The notes beneath the pieces were generated by a model. The model was given only the letters and a program-made list of their open reading frames with translations. It made no database searches and was not told the DNA's origin. Positions 33,063 through 44,537 of a DNA stretch of 64,000 nt are shown here, one piece after another. Origin of the DNA: Pieris napi. Taxonomy: Eukaryota > Arthropoda > Insecta > Lepidoptera > Pieridae. The stretch spans positions 1,002,001-1,066,000 of the forward strand of contig NC_062236.1 of assembly GCF_905475465.1 (NCBI RefSeq), given 5' to 3'. Position 1 is the first letter of the stretch, and every line of letters starts with the position of its first letter. The translations under genes and the position numbers were made by a program.

Positions 33063-34344
33063 TAGTATTAGGATTAGACAATCTATGGCCGTTTTGTGTC
33101 ACGTGACTGACGTATTTAAATCAATATTTTTAACTGTAGATTTTTGATAATTAATGATTATTTACAAGTTTTACTCATCACTCTCATAAAACTTTATTTT
33201 TCACACTATCAAATAGCCTCTAATCAAAATATTACTTTGTCTTTGTTTTACTCATACGGCGAAGGAACGAAGTCTGTCGAAGATAATCACTTGCCATGAT
33301 TTCGCAGATAACACATAATTGATATCTTAAAGCCTACAATGCTAAATTTGATTGTGATAAAGGCTATGATAGCCGTGTCACATATAAGCGTATTCTTTAA
33401 AATATAGGCAGGAGGCAGTACGGTTTCCTTCGGCAATCACAGACCACACACGGTTTCCACAGTCTGCTTCTAAAAAAACTTTTTCATTACTTTTTTAGTG
33501 TTAGAGGTACATCAAATGAAAACCGAAATAGAATTCACTGTCTTTATTGTCCTCTGACTTACATAGCGGTTTTAGGGCGACTGCTTGATCCAAGTGCAAG
33601 TGGAATTACGAAATAACGATACGTAAACATAATGACAAATGAAATTACGAAATTTCTATATAGACAATAAATACACCTTTACACTTTTTATATACGGTAA
33701 AAATATATAAGCGATAGGTCAAATGAAACCACTTATTGTGGCGTAACGAATAAATAGTTAACACAACAAAGGCCTCCCCAAAGCTTTGAAAATGAACTGT
33801 TTGACCCCGGGTCATTTTAATACGTGACAAAGTGTCAACTGTCATCTCGACCAGTTTGTCAATAAATCGGTCGATTTATCCAGGCAAAAGGCAGTGCAGT
33901 GTGAAATTGAGAATTTTAAAAGTGCTGAAACAGATAGCCGTTTTCATACCCGTAAATTCGAAGAGTGAGTTACGCCTTATTTGGTAGACGAATGTACTTG
34001 ACTGAGAATGGAGTGATGTTTGGTGTGACCACGTTGCGTAAATTATTAAGACTTACTAAAAGTGATACAGTAAATATACAATTACAGAGTCTAAATACTA
34101 CTAATGTATATTAAAAATTAAAGTATCCACAAGGATCTTAATGTGGATACAATCCTAAATACGGTGAAACGATTTGCCTTAGCTCACTTAAACAGTCTGC
34201 ATAGCCATGTGAATGCTAAGGCAATCCAACTTCTTGCAACACGCCTAAAGAGAACTAAACCCTTTGAGTTAATAAACCTAGTGTAATGAATATAAGTGCA
34301 GGTGCGGTATCTAGGACACAGGAACATAGTGTCAAAACATTAAA
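33063..34344. other. No gene seen
   Basis: About 1.3 kb unassigned AT-rich DNA. Confidence 0.3.
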
Positions 34345-34530
34345 ATAAAAAATTAAATATGTTTATTATGGAACATAAGATACATGTATCACTTATTCCA
34401 CGTCATTAAATTTGAATTTGTAGGCATCCCTACTCATCGGCAAAGAAGACAGAGGGTGTAGGCCGAGAGAAAAAGCCGGCGTAAAAAAACTCTCGGTACT
34501 CTTTTAAAATAGCAAATCATCAAACAACAC
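34345..34530 (-). repeat. Interspersed retroelement end (TGTTTATTATGGAACATAAG family)
   Basis: Includes ATGTTTATTATGGAACATAA, GATGCACG-free GTAGGCATCCCTACTCATCG, and GAGAGAAAAAGCCGGCGTAA. Its AT-rich end recurs in the reverse orientation as a 50-bp insertion at 51101-51149. Confidence 0.5.
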
Positions 34531-34944
34531 TTATTTTAAAACAAATATCACAAATTAATAAGAAGTAGCCTGTCTAGCACTAGTCCCAGGCCCTTTTTAT
34601 AGAATACTAAGACTGTTAATAAACATTTTTGTGAACTTTATAGGAAAAAAAACTAAACAAATCGAATCAAATTGTAGCAATTTAATTAAAGTACGTATGT
34701 CTCTATTCATCAAAGAGTAGTCACGATTTGACAGAAAGAGACATGCATTGATAATTGTAAACTCTCTAGTCAATTTGTCAGTGTGATCATGTGTCATTGT
34801 GAGATCGTTTTTCCTAGAAAAATATTAATTTTCATATTCAATTCTTTTTATAAGCCTACCTACATGCGGTAACTTCGGACGACTTCAATTTTTTAATTTT
34901 TTAATTTTGAAAATGCATATAGCGTATGTATTCATGTATATAGC
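34531..34944. other. No gene seen
   Basis: Unassigned. Confidence 0.3.
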
Positions 34945-35160
34945 AAGATGCACAGATAAAAGGTGGACTTTAAAGACAATGGAAATGACCGAGGGGAAGA
35001 AGGAAAAGAGGGCACCTAAAAGCGGATGGAAGAAATAGAAACGTTGGCAGGAAGCAAATGAAGAAAGAAAGTCTTGTATAGAGATATTTGGAAAAAGCTG
35101 GAGTAGGTCCGTGGAGGGGTTTCGATCTGTGGTTCTGAAGGAAGTAGGATAAAATTAATG
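34945..35160 (+). pseudogene. RTE-like LINE ORF C-terminal relic
   Basis: Plus-strand frame IARCTDKRWTLKTMEMTEGK, then KRAPKSGWKK, stop, KRWQEANEERKSCIEIFGKS and WSRSVEGF. This tracks the RTE-type tail (..D.RWT..L.W.PRG.KR.RGRP..RW..D.....W...A..R..W..LEEAF..). One in-frame stop. Confidence 0.5.
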
Positions 35161-35934
35161 TGTAACTACATCTCCAACAGTGCGTAAGGTAGTGCAACAT
35201 TCTAATTATAAAATAATGTGTAGAAGCTATTGAGTTTATCCGCTTCAAACAAAACACAAATCTTTCCTTTTCATATTATTGGTATATATAGTGAAAGGTA
35301 CAGTTAATTTTATAAATTGAACGGCCAAATTGGCTCTCTACGATATAATTGCCAAACTGCAAAACACAAAATCATGGTCGCATTATCCAACCCTTCTGAA
35401 GAGTACTCGTATTCAGTAAATCGAAAGTCGTTACAAAAACCGAGATACATTTTTTTGATCGCTTATAAAGTCTCCGCTTTGAACATTTTTCGTTGCGTTT
35501 TGCTTTGAAAGCCTTTTTGCATACAAAAGACTCAATTCGTCATCTATGTTAAATTATGTGGAAATTTCACTTACAGTTGCCGATTTTTGTATCTCAAAGG
35601 TGAATCAATAGTTTTTCAATAAAGTATTTCTGATATTGTGTTACTTATAAAAGTATTTAGCATATATGTTTACATTTGGAGAATTTCTACAAGATATATT
35701 ATTTGATAAATGTTTGGTTAGTTTCATCTCGTTTAATTTATACTTTAGTTTTTCTATGGAATTAGTTTTAGTTATAAGTTTTAGTTAGAATTGTTGTTAA
35801 GTTGCTGTAATTATAGAAAATGAGTTAACTAAATAAACTTATTAGGTAACCATTAGGTGTTCTTTCTTAAATTCTTCTTCAAATTAAGAAATAATATATA
35901 AAATAAATAGTAAAAAATCTTGCGTATCTTATTC
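35161..35934. other. No gene seen
   Basis: Unassigned AT-rich DNA. Confidence 0.3.
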
Positions 35935-36050
35935 TTAAAAGGCCAGCAACGCAATCGAGAGCCCTCTGGCATTGAGTGTCCATGGGTGGCGGTTTCACTT
36001 AAAATCGGGTCCTCCTACCCGTTTGCCTCCTGTTCATTGTTGTTCATTTA
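35935..36050 (+). repeat. LINE 3'-end fragment
   Basis: TTCTTAAAAGGCCAGCAACG, GAGCCCTCTGGCATTGAGTG, CATGGGTGGCGGTTTCAC and a terminal TTCATTTAAAAAAAA. Confidence 0.75.
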
Positions 36051-36069
36051 AAAAAAACAAGCAGGCACT

Positions 36070-36178
36070 TTGTATAATGTGCTATACGCCGCCCATGGAC
36101 ACTTGCAACACCAGGGCGACGAAGATTGTGTTGCCTACCTTTGAGGGAAGGTTACGCTCTTTTTTTGAAGGCTAACTC
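36070..36178 (-). repeat. LINE 3'-end fragment, opposite orientation
   Basis: TACGCCGCCCATGGACACTT and GCCTACCTTTGAGGGAAGG followed by TACGCTC. Lies tail-to-tail with 35935-36050, separated by about 20 bp. Confidence 0.7.
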
Positions 36179-36239
36179 ATATGTCTTCGGAAATACCTGG
36201 CGTATTATATTATAATAGTACCAATAGTTTGAACGCACG

Positions 36240-36295
36240 GCAGAGTTGAGATTCACATGTCTAGGCTAATCACTAGGCTAACACTGCTAGTGATT
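36240..36295 (-). repeat. SINE head fragment
   Basis: ACTAGGCTAACACTGCTAG is the reverse complement of the SINE 5' end; the body is unrecognisable. Confidence 0.45.
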
Positions 36296-37345
36296 ATTTA
36301 ATCGTGTAAAAATAGCGGGTATTTGCGTATATTTTAGTATAATTTTTCACCCTATATTGAATTTACCATGCCATACTTGTTACGTCTTTAAATTTGAATT
36401 ATTTTTGTAAGGCGACTTTTAATTGTACTTGACCAACGTTAGGGAAGGGAATGCCATTTTTACAAGAAGTTTAAAGAGTTTTATTTTTTTACAAGAAGTT
36501 TTTTGAAGAATTTTCCAGCCCAGTCTTTCCCTAAACAATGAACAATACCGTATAGAATAGTAGGTATAACGATACGTTTTTATTAAATAAACATTAGTTT
36601 CAAACTTGTTGGATTTTGTTTTGTTTCATATTAGCTTTGCAAAGCCGATAGCTGCGTTGGATTTTCACAAATGACGTGAAATATGATTTTAAATTCAACT
36701 CACCATATTTGCAAATTTAAACTTAAATAGAAAGGGATAAGGTTTGAATTTGTGTATGATCTGCAATTTCATAGTCTAGCCATATTAGCTTTGTCTAGAT
36801 ATTACGATTCAATATAGTTTCATTTGTATAAGCCACTTGCGATGATAGGTTTTCGTTGAAGTTTTACGAAATGCAAGATTTGTCTTTGAATATTCAAGGT
36901 ATTTTCTCCGACTACAAAGAAAGTGATTCTCAATGCGTCTCTAAGACTCGCTGGAAATCTTTTATGTTTCGATTAACAGAGACGCGGCTTAGATTTTTAT
37001 CTGTAACTCCCAGGTTTTTTCGAATTCCCCAAATACCTATTCAAATACAAATAAAGCTTATAGTGAATTTGTAATAAAAACATTGCAAGTCAAGCAAAAC
37101 TTAAACCAAACGATAAACATACATAAAATGTACCTTAAAGTTATGGTTTTCATTATTGAATTAACGGGCAATAAATTAATTGAAAATATTATTTTATAGC
37201 TACACTTGAAACCATGTCTGTAATGTTTGTAACAATTTGGAACATGTACTAATGTAAATAGACACAGAAATGTATCTGCCCTATACCTAAAAGTTATGGT
37301 TTACATTATTTATTAAACGGAAAATATATCAAACATTTGATAGAA
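36296..37345. other. No gene seen
   Basis: Unassigned AT-rich DNA; the 72-codon frame at 36856 has no family motif. Confidence 0.3.
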
Positions 37346-37720
37346 ACATTTCCTCGCAGTATTGCGATACTTATTCGTTGAGCGAGGAAATCACCAGCTC
37401 TGGGGTCACCAGTACAATCTACAAGGCGCCATCTTAAATCTTTAATTAGCGCCTGTGCACTTGTACCCCACGGCCCAAGAGTCTACTCCAAAGGGAACAA
37501 AATCGAAATTGGAGGAAAGACTCATATTTGAGCCGTTTATTGTTTTCCGTCAGCTCTGCGTTCGACCCAGCTTTTTTGCTAGTCCGAGGGAGGTGAGACG
37601 GGGCTAACGTGCCACACAAGTAGCATCCCATACCAAAGCCCGTTCCATCCTTCAAGAAATCACCGACATGACATCCGACCACTTGCCATCGTCTCTAGCG
37701 ATGTCTGTTGGCTCCAAGAT
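37346..37720 (-). pseudogene. LINE reverse-transcriptase C-terminal relic (VWDATCVDTLAPSHL family)
   Basis: The minus-strand frame at 37682-37446 reads GFGMGCYLCGTLAPSHLPRT, then KKAGSNAELTENNKRLKYES and FLQFRFCSLWSRLLGRG. This is a frameshifted form of a widespread LINE C-terminus (LVWDATCVDTLAPSHL, ...AG.AAE..E..K..KY..L, ..F.PF.VET.GPWG). Further along the minus strand the SSGDPRA-like and QRISIAIQRGN-like end is represented by TGACCCCAGAGCTGGTGATT. It is the longest of four fragments of this family in the window. Broken. Confidence 0.65.
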
Positions 37721-38464
37721 GGAATGGTGAATGTTTAATGATGGAACATTGACGAAGAGAGCTGCATATGGTTGAGCGCGGCGTGGCGAGAAAAACGACA
37801 TGCAAAGATTATCAAATTTTTAATATTATTGATGAATGTCGTTAATGAACAAGATATATAGCTGTGGTTTCTATAGTGTTTTAGTGAATGCTATTTCAAA
37901 ATAAATATTGAATAGATTTTGTGAAAAACAAAAGCCTATAGAATGGGAATCAGTATAAAAAGCGAGAGGGGCAAGAATGTAATTAAAACCAAGTAATAAA
38001 GGAACAGATTTTACAGCTTTACACCACAATTGTATCTGTGAAGGTATCTATTTTTCGCTTGGAAATAGGGTTGCCAACGAGTTAAATTTTATTGCGTTTT
38101 ATACGAAAAGTAATCGGCACTTCACATAATGGATAATTTGGTTAAGTGAATGTCCCCTTGATTGTGAAAGAATGGATTTCTAATTAAACTATGTTTTGTC
38201 TATTTATTAGGTACTATTTTCTTTGGCAAAGATTCATGTACCTAGGGCTGCTGCCAATGTACCTGGCATGTATGTACTTTAAAAAACATTCATGGGAACT
38301 AAAATATTTTGGTTTGATATTTTTCTTAGTTTGAACTTAGTCATTGAAGTCCATGCCGTGTTAACTGTCATCGTTACGTTGTCATTGTCATTTAAAATCA
38401 CAACAAGGTAATTAGCGTATTTATGATTTCGAATACGAAATACCAGTTGTATCACCTCGACGTC
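37721..38464. other. No gene seen
   Basis: Unassigned. Confidence 0.3.
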
Positions 38465-38655
38465 CCCCGTTCCACAACTGAACGTTTTTATGACAGTTTT
38501 TGTCCCGCACCACCACTTACAGCTGCCCACTGAAGTGAGTACCAATTCATAAAAGGCTGGCAACGCACTCGCGAGCCTTCTTGCATTAAGAGTGTCCATG
38601 AGCGGCGGTATCACTAAACATGAGATGAGCCTCCTGCCCCCTGTTTTATAAAAAA
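38465..38655 (+). repeat. LINE 3'-end fragment, first of two in tandem
   Basis: Begins in the coding C-terminus (TTCCACAACTGAACGTTTTT), passes ACCAATTCATAAAAGGCTGG, CAACGCACTCGCGAGCC and CATGAGCGGCGGTATCACT, and ends TGTTTTATAAAAAAA. Confidence 0.75.
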
Positions 38656-38764
38656 ACCCTCGACATCGGGCATTCCCCAACTGAGCGTTTTTAAGGCAGT
38701 TTTTGTCCACCACCACTGTGTCCCCATCGATGTATTTCGAACTAGTTCGGCTTAGGGTCATTAA

Positions 38765-39399
38765 CCCTAGAAAGATAATCATATTTTGTAATACGGAAAA
38801 GATAATCATGCGTAAAATTTACGCAAGAATTTGAATTAGTTGTAGGTCTAGGTTTAATAGTTTATTTTAATGAACTGTATGTTATTATATATACACATAT
38901 ATTAGAATAATTAATACTGCAGATAATTTTTTAAACTCCTTTATTTTTACTTAAAAAAAAAGAAAACTTTAAACGTGGTCCGCTTCTTCACTGTCGGTGT
39001 CCTCACACGGAAGCTCGTCATCACTTTGCATAAGAGCGGCCAGGATTTCGTGTTGGTTTCAATTCATACTTCCCATTGTGATATATATTTGCCTCAATAT
39101 CTTTAAAAATGAAATTATAATATTAGTTATAATATAAAGTATTAAAACAGTACTAAAACTGTCTTATAAGCCAAAATCATAAAAGTCACGATAAAGATAA
39201 TCATGCGTAATTTTGACTCACGCGGTCGTTATATTTCAAAATCGGTGGCACTTACCTTATTGACACTCACGTCACGCGGCAGCTCCCAACGAAGAATGAA
39301 ATGTCCTAAACGCACAGCTATGGATTCGCGCTAATTAGAAAGATAGAGCAATTATTCGAAAACGCATGCGTAAATTTTACGCAGACTATCTTTCCAGGG
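38765..39399 (-). mobile_element. piggyBac deletion derivative, 635 bp, TTAA target duplication
   Basis: The plus-strand left end reads CCCTAGAAAGATAATCATA and the right end (minus strand) CCCTGGAAAGATAGTCTGCG, matching the 3' and 5' terminal repeats of canonical Trichoplusia ni piggyBac as I know it. The internal 19-bp-type repeat AAAGATAATCATGCGTAA is present at about 38799. TTAA flanks both sides (38761-38764 and 39400-39403). The right-hand 240 bp also follows the known 5' terminal region, including GCGAATCC.TAGCTGTGC, GGACAT and TATAACGACCGCGTGAGTCA. Most of the transposase is deleted, so it could only be moved in trans. Confidence 0.9.
38969..39076 (-). pseudogene. piggyBac transposase N-terminal remnant
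   Basis: Within the derivative, the ATG at 39076 opens MGSMN, then an in-frame TGA at codon 6, then NQHEILAALMQSDDELPCED and TDSEEADHV up to a TAA at codon 36. The acidic QSDDEL..EDxDSE block is the start of the piggyBac transposase. The catalytic DDD domain and the C-terminal cysteine-rich domain are absent. Confidence 0.8.
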
Positions 39400-39555
39400 T
39401 TAAAGAAAAGAGCGTTACAAATCTTAATAGGCCGGCAACAAACTTGTGAGCTAGTTTGTTGCCTACAAACTACAAATAGGAACAAACGGTGCCTATTTGT
39501 GGCGGTGTACTTAACATCAGATGAGCCTCCTGTCCGTTTTCTACATAAAAAAATA

Positions 39556-40030
39556 ATTGAAGACAACTTTAAAATGTGGCATTGCAATAAAATCTTACAT
39601 CTAGAAATATACACAGTATAACCTAAAAATTTGTCAATAAAATAATTTCAAATGGCAACCCTATTAAGACTGTAATAAATAAAAAACGTGGCTTTTGTCC
39701 GTGCAACAATGGTTTCCAACATTTGGCGTAATGTATTATCATACGTAAGGCTTGCCGGCTGACTTCCGGTTCACGTGAAAGATTTTTTTTATTTTTAATG
39801 AGCGTGCAATAATTAAAATGTAATTTAAGATAACGGAGCTGAATAATATGTTAAAAGCTTTTAGTACTTAAATAAAGTGCTAAATTAATTAACAGCTTTT
39901 CACATTTCCACGATGATGGAGGAAATCGCAAGAAAACTGGAAAACCACACTTCGACCGAAAATATATTTAAAGGTATCGTAATGAACAATTACGACATCA
40001 ATGAAGTTATGTGATTATATCTGGTAACAC
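39556..40030. other. No gene seen
   Basis: Unassigned. A short frame ATGATGGAGGAAATCGCAAG near 39912 encodes MMEEIARKLENHTSTENIFK but has no supporting context. Confidence 0.3.
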
Positions 40031-40207
40031 TTATACTAATAATAGCCTTTTATTCAGATACTTTTACACTTAAACACATTTCTATTTATAATCTCATTCA
40101 TTTTAGTTATCTGTATGCCCTTTGTGGCAAAGGCCGCCTCCAAATCCCTCCATTCCTCTCTTCACTCTCTGCCATGTACCATCTGCCGTTTCATTAACTT
40201 GGTCTAT
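40031..40207 (-). repeat. LINE 3' end (paired with 12433-12650)
   Basis: TAATAATAGCCTTTTATTCA, GATACTTTTACACTTAAACA, CTTTGTGGCAAAGGCCGCCT and CCATTCCTCTCTTCACTCTC follow the 12433 copy. Confidence 0.55.
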
Positions 40208-40249
40208 TATTAGTTAGACTTATCTAATAATAGATACCCTCTCCCACTA

Positions 40250-40352
40250 TCACACATACACACACACTCACCTACACATACACAACACTCACATACACAC
40301 ACTCACACATACACACACCCACACACACCCCCACACACACATACACACACCC
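40250..40352. repeat. CA-rich microsatellite
   Basis: About 100 bp of (CA)n interrupted by T and extra C. Confidence 0.9.
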
Positions 40353-41139
40353 TCTCATACGCTCATACAACTTTATTTGTACTAACTTCTAATTAGTTGA
40401 CTGTTTTGTTTTTCTTTCTTTATTTAAAACCTAAAAATTGTTTGCCTACCCATATACATATGTATGTATATGTACTTTTTGTAACCACTCAATATGACTT
40501 TGCTGTGGAATGGAAGCCTGGTTATCCATATCACAGGTTCTTGCCTAGTTTGGAAACCAGTCTCCCAATGCCTTCTCAACTGTAATCTTATTGTTTGTTG
40601 TAAATGTTATATGGGAGAAAATAAATTATTATTATTATTATCTATAATAAGATAGATTTCATTCGAATTCTTCGAATAAACACTACGTCTCCAGAGCTTG
40701 ATATTGGTAGATAGTAATTAAATTGTTAAGCATATCTACCTAATTCACAATGTTAAGTGAATTTTAAATAAAAATACCTAAAATTGGAAATGTAATCTTT
40801 ATACTTTGTAAAGTTAATGTTCACCGTTATTGTTATGTATTTTAGTGTCGATAGATTGTTATTGTAAAAATGTATGCACAATGTGCTGTACTTTAATAAA
40901 TAAATAAATCAAGGTCGTAGAACGGATGACGAGAGTTTGAGTTTGAGTTTGAGTTTAACTATTACACCACATATTATCAGATGCGTCTGTTTGTTGATCA
41001 CTTACCTAAATTATAAAGCAATACGACTTTCCCATTTCCCATTGGAATGTAACGAGACTTATATAACTACTACTAGAAATGATCATGATATTTTAGTTCA
41101 AAATACGCGTATAAAAATAGACAAGGACTACAGATTTCT
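40353..41139. other. Possible retroelement tails and a hexamer repeat; no gene seen
   Basis: 40618-40641 is an ATT tail after GGGAGAAAATAA, and 40895-40914 is AATAAATAAATAAAT; both look like LINE endings. GAGTTT is repeated four times at 40933-40956. Confidence 0.45.
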
Positions 41140-41350
41140 CTACCTATCATTATCATTTGTCAATCTAATAGGCAAGTAGGTGATCAGCCTGTGCGTGACA
41201 CACGCCGTTGACATTTTTGGGACTAAGGCAAGCCGGTTTTTTCACGATGTTTATTACCTTTACCGTTCGAGCGAATTTTAAATGCCTGTATCGAACTTAC
41301 GATCTCAGGGATGAGAGTCGCACGCTGAAGCCAAAAGGCCAACACTGCTC
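41140..41350 (-). repeat. SINE, 3'-truncated
   Basis: ATTTGTCAATCTAATAGGCA, AGTAGGTGATCAGCCTGTGC to TAGGCCAACACTGCTC-like end. The CAGTGGCGC end is missing and the B-box region is shortened (CTGTATCGAACTTACG). Confidence 0.8.
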
Positions 41351-41829
41351 AATATTAATACATACCAATTTTGATAAAACTTGGAAAGTTCCCTGAATGA
41401 TGCTATTCAAAAAATCAATGCAACCTCTTTCGTTTCGGAGAAATTTGTGGACAAGAAACAAATTTAATAACAAAACGATCACTATACTTAAATATTATGT
41501 AACCAATTCCAACTATAATTAATATAGTATAATATATATAAAACAACTATATTTGTGCCACGGATTTCTTAAAATATATTTTTGTTACTAAATCAATCTA
41601 ATTCTTTTCAGTAACATACGCCACAATAATTCAGACAAGTCATTATTCTTAAGCTGTGACGTTGATGAATGCGATGGACGAGGGTTTTTGTTTCAAACAT
41701 TGCTATGCCATTGCTTTATTTGAGCTGGGGCTTATCAAATATACCATCCATCCTTCTATTAAGTCCTTTTTGCCTTTCAACTAAATTATCACAAGTAACA
41801 TTGAGCTTACTTTATTCAGATTATCCGTC
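41351..41829. other. No gene seen
   Basis: Unassigned. Confidence 0.3.
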
Positions 41830-42140
41830 GCGAACCAAATAACCTGGACATGGCTGTCGTCGGGAAGGTGGAAGGCAAAAGGACGCGGAGCAAATCGCCA
41901 CTCCCCTAGGCTGACGTAGTCACGAATTTCACACACTTTTAAAATAACGAAGAGATCTTGCTTATTTTGGACCGTTGGGAACGAAATACCTGGATATGGT
42001 TGTCGTCGAGAAGGTGGAATTAAAAGAATGCGGAGCAGATCGCCATACGCTGACAAAGTCAAGTTCACGGATCTTCCCATATCAGTTGCGCTGAAGGTTG
42101 CTACGGACTGAAATATATCACTTACAAGGCAGCAGACACG
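41830..42140 (+). pseudogene. LINE C-terminal relic with an internal partial duplication
   Basis: A GKVEGKRTRSKSP-like frame (GKVEG.R.RGRSP..W is typical of RTE-related ORF ends) at about 41860 recurs in diverged form at about 42005 (GAGAAGGTGGAATTAAAAGA). Both are preceded by CGAA..AAATA.CTGGA.ATGG. The remainder is stop-ridden. Confidence 0.45.
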
Positions 42141-42341
42141 CATGACTGAAATTATATTTTTTATCTGGCAATGAAAAGTCGGCTGCTGTCCAGTAAGAGT
42201 ATGGATAACGTCCAGTCGATAGAAGAGGAAGACACAAATTGACCACTCACAAGCAAGCGCAATGCGCTATCGTATTGTCATTGGTTACAGATGCCCGTAC
42301 GCTTTTTGACGTTTTGAAATTGTAGGAGTTTTATTTTTTTA
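42141..42341. other. No gene seen
   Basis: Unassigned flank. Confidence 0.3.
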
Positions 42342-42484
42342 TAGGCAAGTACGTGATCAGCCTTCTGTGCCTCACACGTCGATTTTTGGATCTAAACCAA
42401 TCTTTATAATGTGTTCCTTCACAGTACGAATGAGACTTAAATTCGTGATACGACACAACCGAGATTCGAACACACGACCTTCTA
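42342..42484 (-). repeat. SINE variant, 3'-truncated
   Basis: ATAGGCAAGTACGTGATCAG to GAGATTCGAACACACGACCT; the reverse complement carries B box GTTCGAATCTC. The region between is shorter than in other copies, suggesting a different subfamily. Confidence 0.6.
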
Positions 42485-43777
42485 TCGTACATATAAACTA
42501 TACAGTATCCAAAACCAAATACCAGGATTAAAAGCTGTAATACGAATAAAATATAAAACGTAATATGCAGTTGCAATTTGCCTGATAATGAGCTGATTCT
42601 GATAAAGCCTTATTTACGACTCGCTGTTACGCACCTATTTTCACTGTTGCAATTATGATAGTTTAAATTATTTTAATCAATATCTATAATTATTCAGATG
42701 AAGACAATTAAATTTAAAAAAGCTATTAGATGTTAGCTATTTGAGACAGTTTTTACCTAGCAGTAAATTCCAAGAGCAAGTTCATGTTAACACTTGCGAT
42801 TTAGGAAAATTATTGTAAGAGTAACGTCGTGATTGTGTGCAAAGAAAAGTTTTTAGTACACAAAATTGATATATTTTAAATTCCTTTAAAATACAGTCAA
42901 AACAACATACCGGTTTTATTGACCAAAATCAAAGGTCCCGGCTGAATTCTATTACACCGCCTTATAAAAAAAACATATTTTGTTAATATAGAAAAATCAT
43001 AATTCATCAGCTTTTTGTCTTTTTATTATAATTTTGTAATGTAAAATAAATAAAATGTAGTACATATTAATCACACATTCAATAACCTAAGTATCTATTA
43101 GGTAGGTACTTAATAACAACGTCATCGGCTGTTACCTTCGATGTCGTTATAATAGATTTTAACTGTATAGTATATCAATTTTGTGACATCAACACTAAAG
43201 TCGAAGTTACAAAATTTATTATTTGTATTAATTGGTTTGGTCAAGAGTATTAAATGTATTAAAATATTATTTATTTATTTACTGGGTACAAAGATTCTAT
43301 TAGTATAATTTTCAACTCAATCATCCAGATCGGTTCACCGATAGAGGTTCTGTGCTTGAACATACAAAAAAACTATTCACTAACTAAACTGACAAAATCA
43401 CGGCTTATTGGAAAGTTTAGTTTTCATCCAAATTAGGTTGTTTGTATTCAAATGTTAATTTGAAATAGAGATTAAACCGTAAAGATTAATTAGCGATAGT
43501 TACCAGCGACCACAGATAATAAATCAATTATATAAATGTCCGTTGCAAAATGCGTATGCAACTAGGTATTTCGATATGCTGTGTAATTTTGATCTGGAGC
43601 GATCGGGGTATAGATTTTTCCCACATTTAATGTTAGACAGAAATTATAAACATTCGGGGTTCGGTCTTACCCTCAGATGCAAAGTCGCTAGTTGTGATTC
43701 CCGTTTGCCAAACGAATTGTATCTGGACCCCAAATCCCATCCATCTTGACACACAGGTATTATGTTGTTGTTGTAAA
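42485..43777. other. No gene seen
   Basis: About 1.3 kb of AT-rich DNA with no recognised feature. Confidence 0.3.
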
Positions 43778-43826
43778 AAAACAGTGTCGCTACAACTAGC
43801 TGGGAATTTTGATCCGCTTCGAGATC
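43778..43826 (-). repeat. SINE 3' fragment
   Basis: ACAGTGTCGCTACAACTAGC with a short continuation, then the next repeat begins. Confidence 0.5.
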
Positions 43827-43828
43827 AT

Positions 43829-44177
43829 TTATCTATACTTAATATTATACAGAAGAAAGATTTGTATGTAATTGGCTCAAAAAGTACAGAACCGATTTAA
43901 AAAATTCTGTCACCATTTGAATGCTACATTATCTCTGATTAATATAGGATATTTTAATTGCAAGATAAAAATTAGGATCCCTACTAAATCTACAATAATG
44001 TTACCCAAGGCGTAAAAAAAATGCCTATAAAATATCTTTCATCGCATGCGCTGCGAAAACTATTGATGATAGAACTAAAAAGATTTCCACAATATTAAAG
44101 AACATATTATTTAATATCTACGAAAAATTTAAAAAAAATAAATGTCCACCCGTGAGAAGCCGGGACGGGCCGCTAGT
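43829..44177 (-). repeat. ACTAG-head interspersed repeat (family 5)
   Basis: Minus-strand head ACTAGCGGCCCGTCCCGGCT, then TCTCACGGGTGGACATTTAT, and the TAATATTAAGTATAGATAA tail at the other end. Confidence 0.6.
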
Positions 44178-44286
44178 CTTTTATAATAGGCAACGTGATC
44201 CGTCTTCTGTGCCTGAAAGATGATTTTTGGTTCTAGGGCATGCCGGTTTCCTCACGATGTTTTCCCTTACAGAACGATCGCTTAAC
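44178..44286 (-). repeat. SINE body fragment
   Basis: ATAGGCAACGTGATCCGTCT, CATGCCGGTTTCCTCACGAT and TTTTCCCTTACAGAACGATC follow the SINE body without head or tail. Confidence 0.65.
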
Positions 44287-44523
44287 TTACATTATTATGC
44301 TTAACGCTCAAGTTACATTGCAGTCATTCGTTTCATAGCAATTAACATATCATTATTTCGCTACTATACTTTTGTTGTACGCGAGTGGCTAATATAGAGT
44401 AAAACTAAAATCCTATATTATTTAAAACACCCAGATGACCCAGGAACTCGTACATTAACATTACCACGTCGTAATAGTAACAGTAATGTACCATTATGCA
44501 TGAATACATTTTGATTTAATTTG
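44287..44523. other. No gene seen
   Basis: Unassigned. Confidence 0.3.
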
Positions 44524-44537
44524 ATAATAGAGAACCA

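Larger units (their letters stand above)
38656..39555 (+). repeat. LINE 3'-end fragment, second in tandem, split by piggyBac
   Basis: Left part 38656-38764 (TTCCCCAACTGAGCGTTTTT to GGCTTAGGGTCATTAA) and right part 39400-39555 (TTAAAGAAAAGAGCG to CCTCCTGTCCGTTTTCTACA). Joined, they read through as GGGTC[.TTAA]AGAAAAGAGCG, matching the uninterrupted LINE tail elsewhere (GGGTCCTTCAAGAAAAG at 60805). Confidence 0.8.

Noticed and set aside
38279..38809. 176-codon minus-strand open frame
   Set aside because: It is antisense to two LINE 3' ends and crosses into the piggyBac end.
40250..40352. CRISPR-like or satellite array
   Set aside because: Plain CA microsatellite with no unique spacers.
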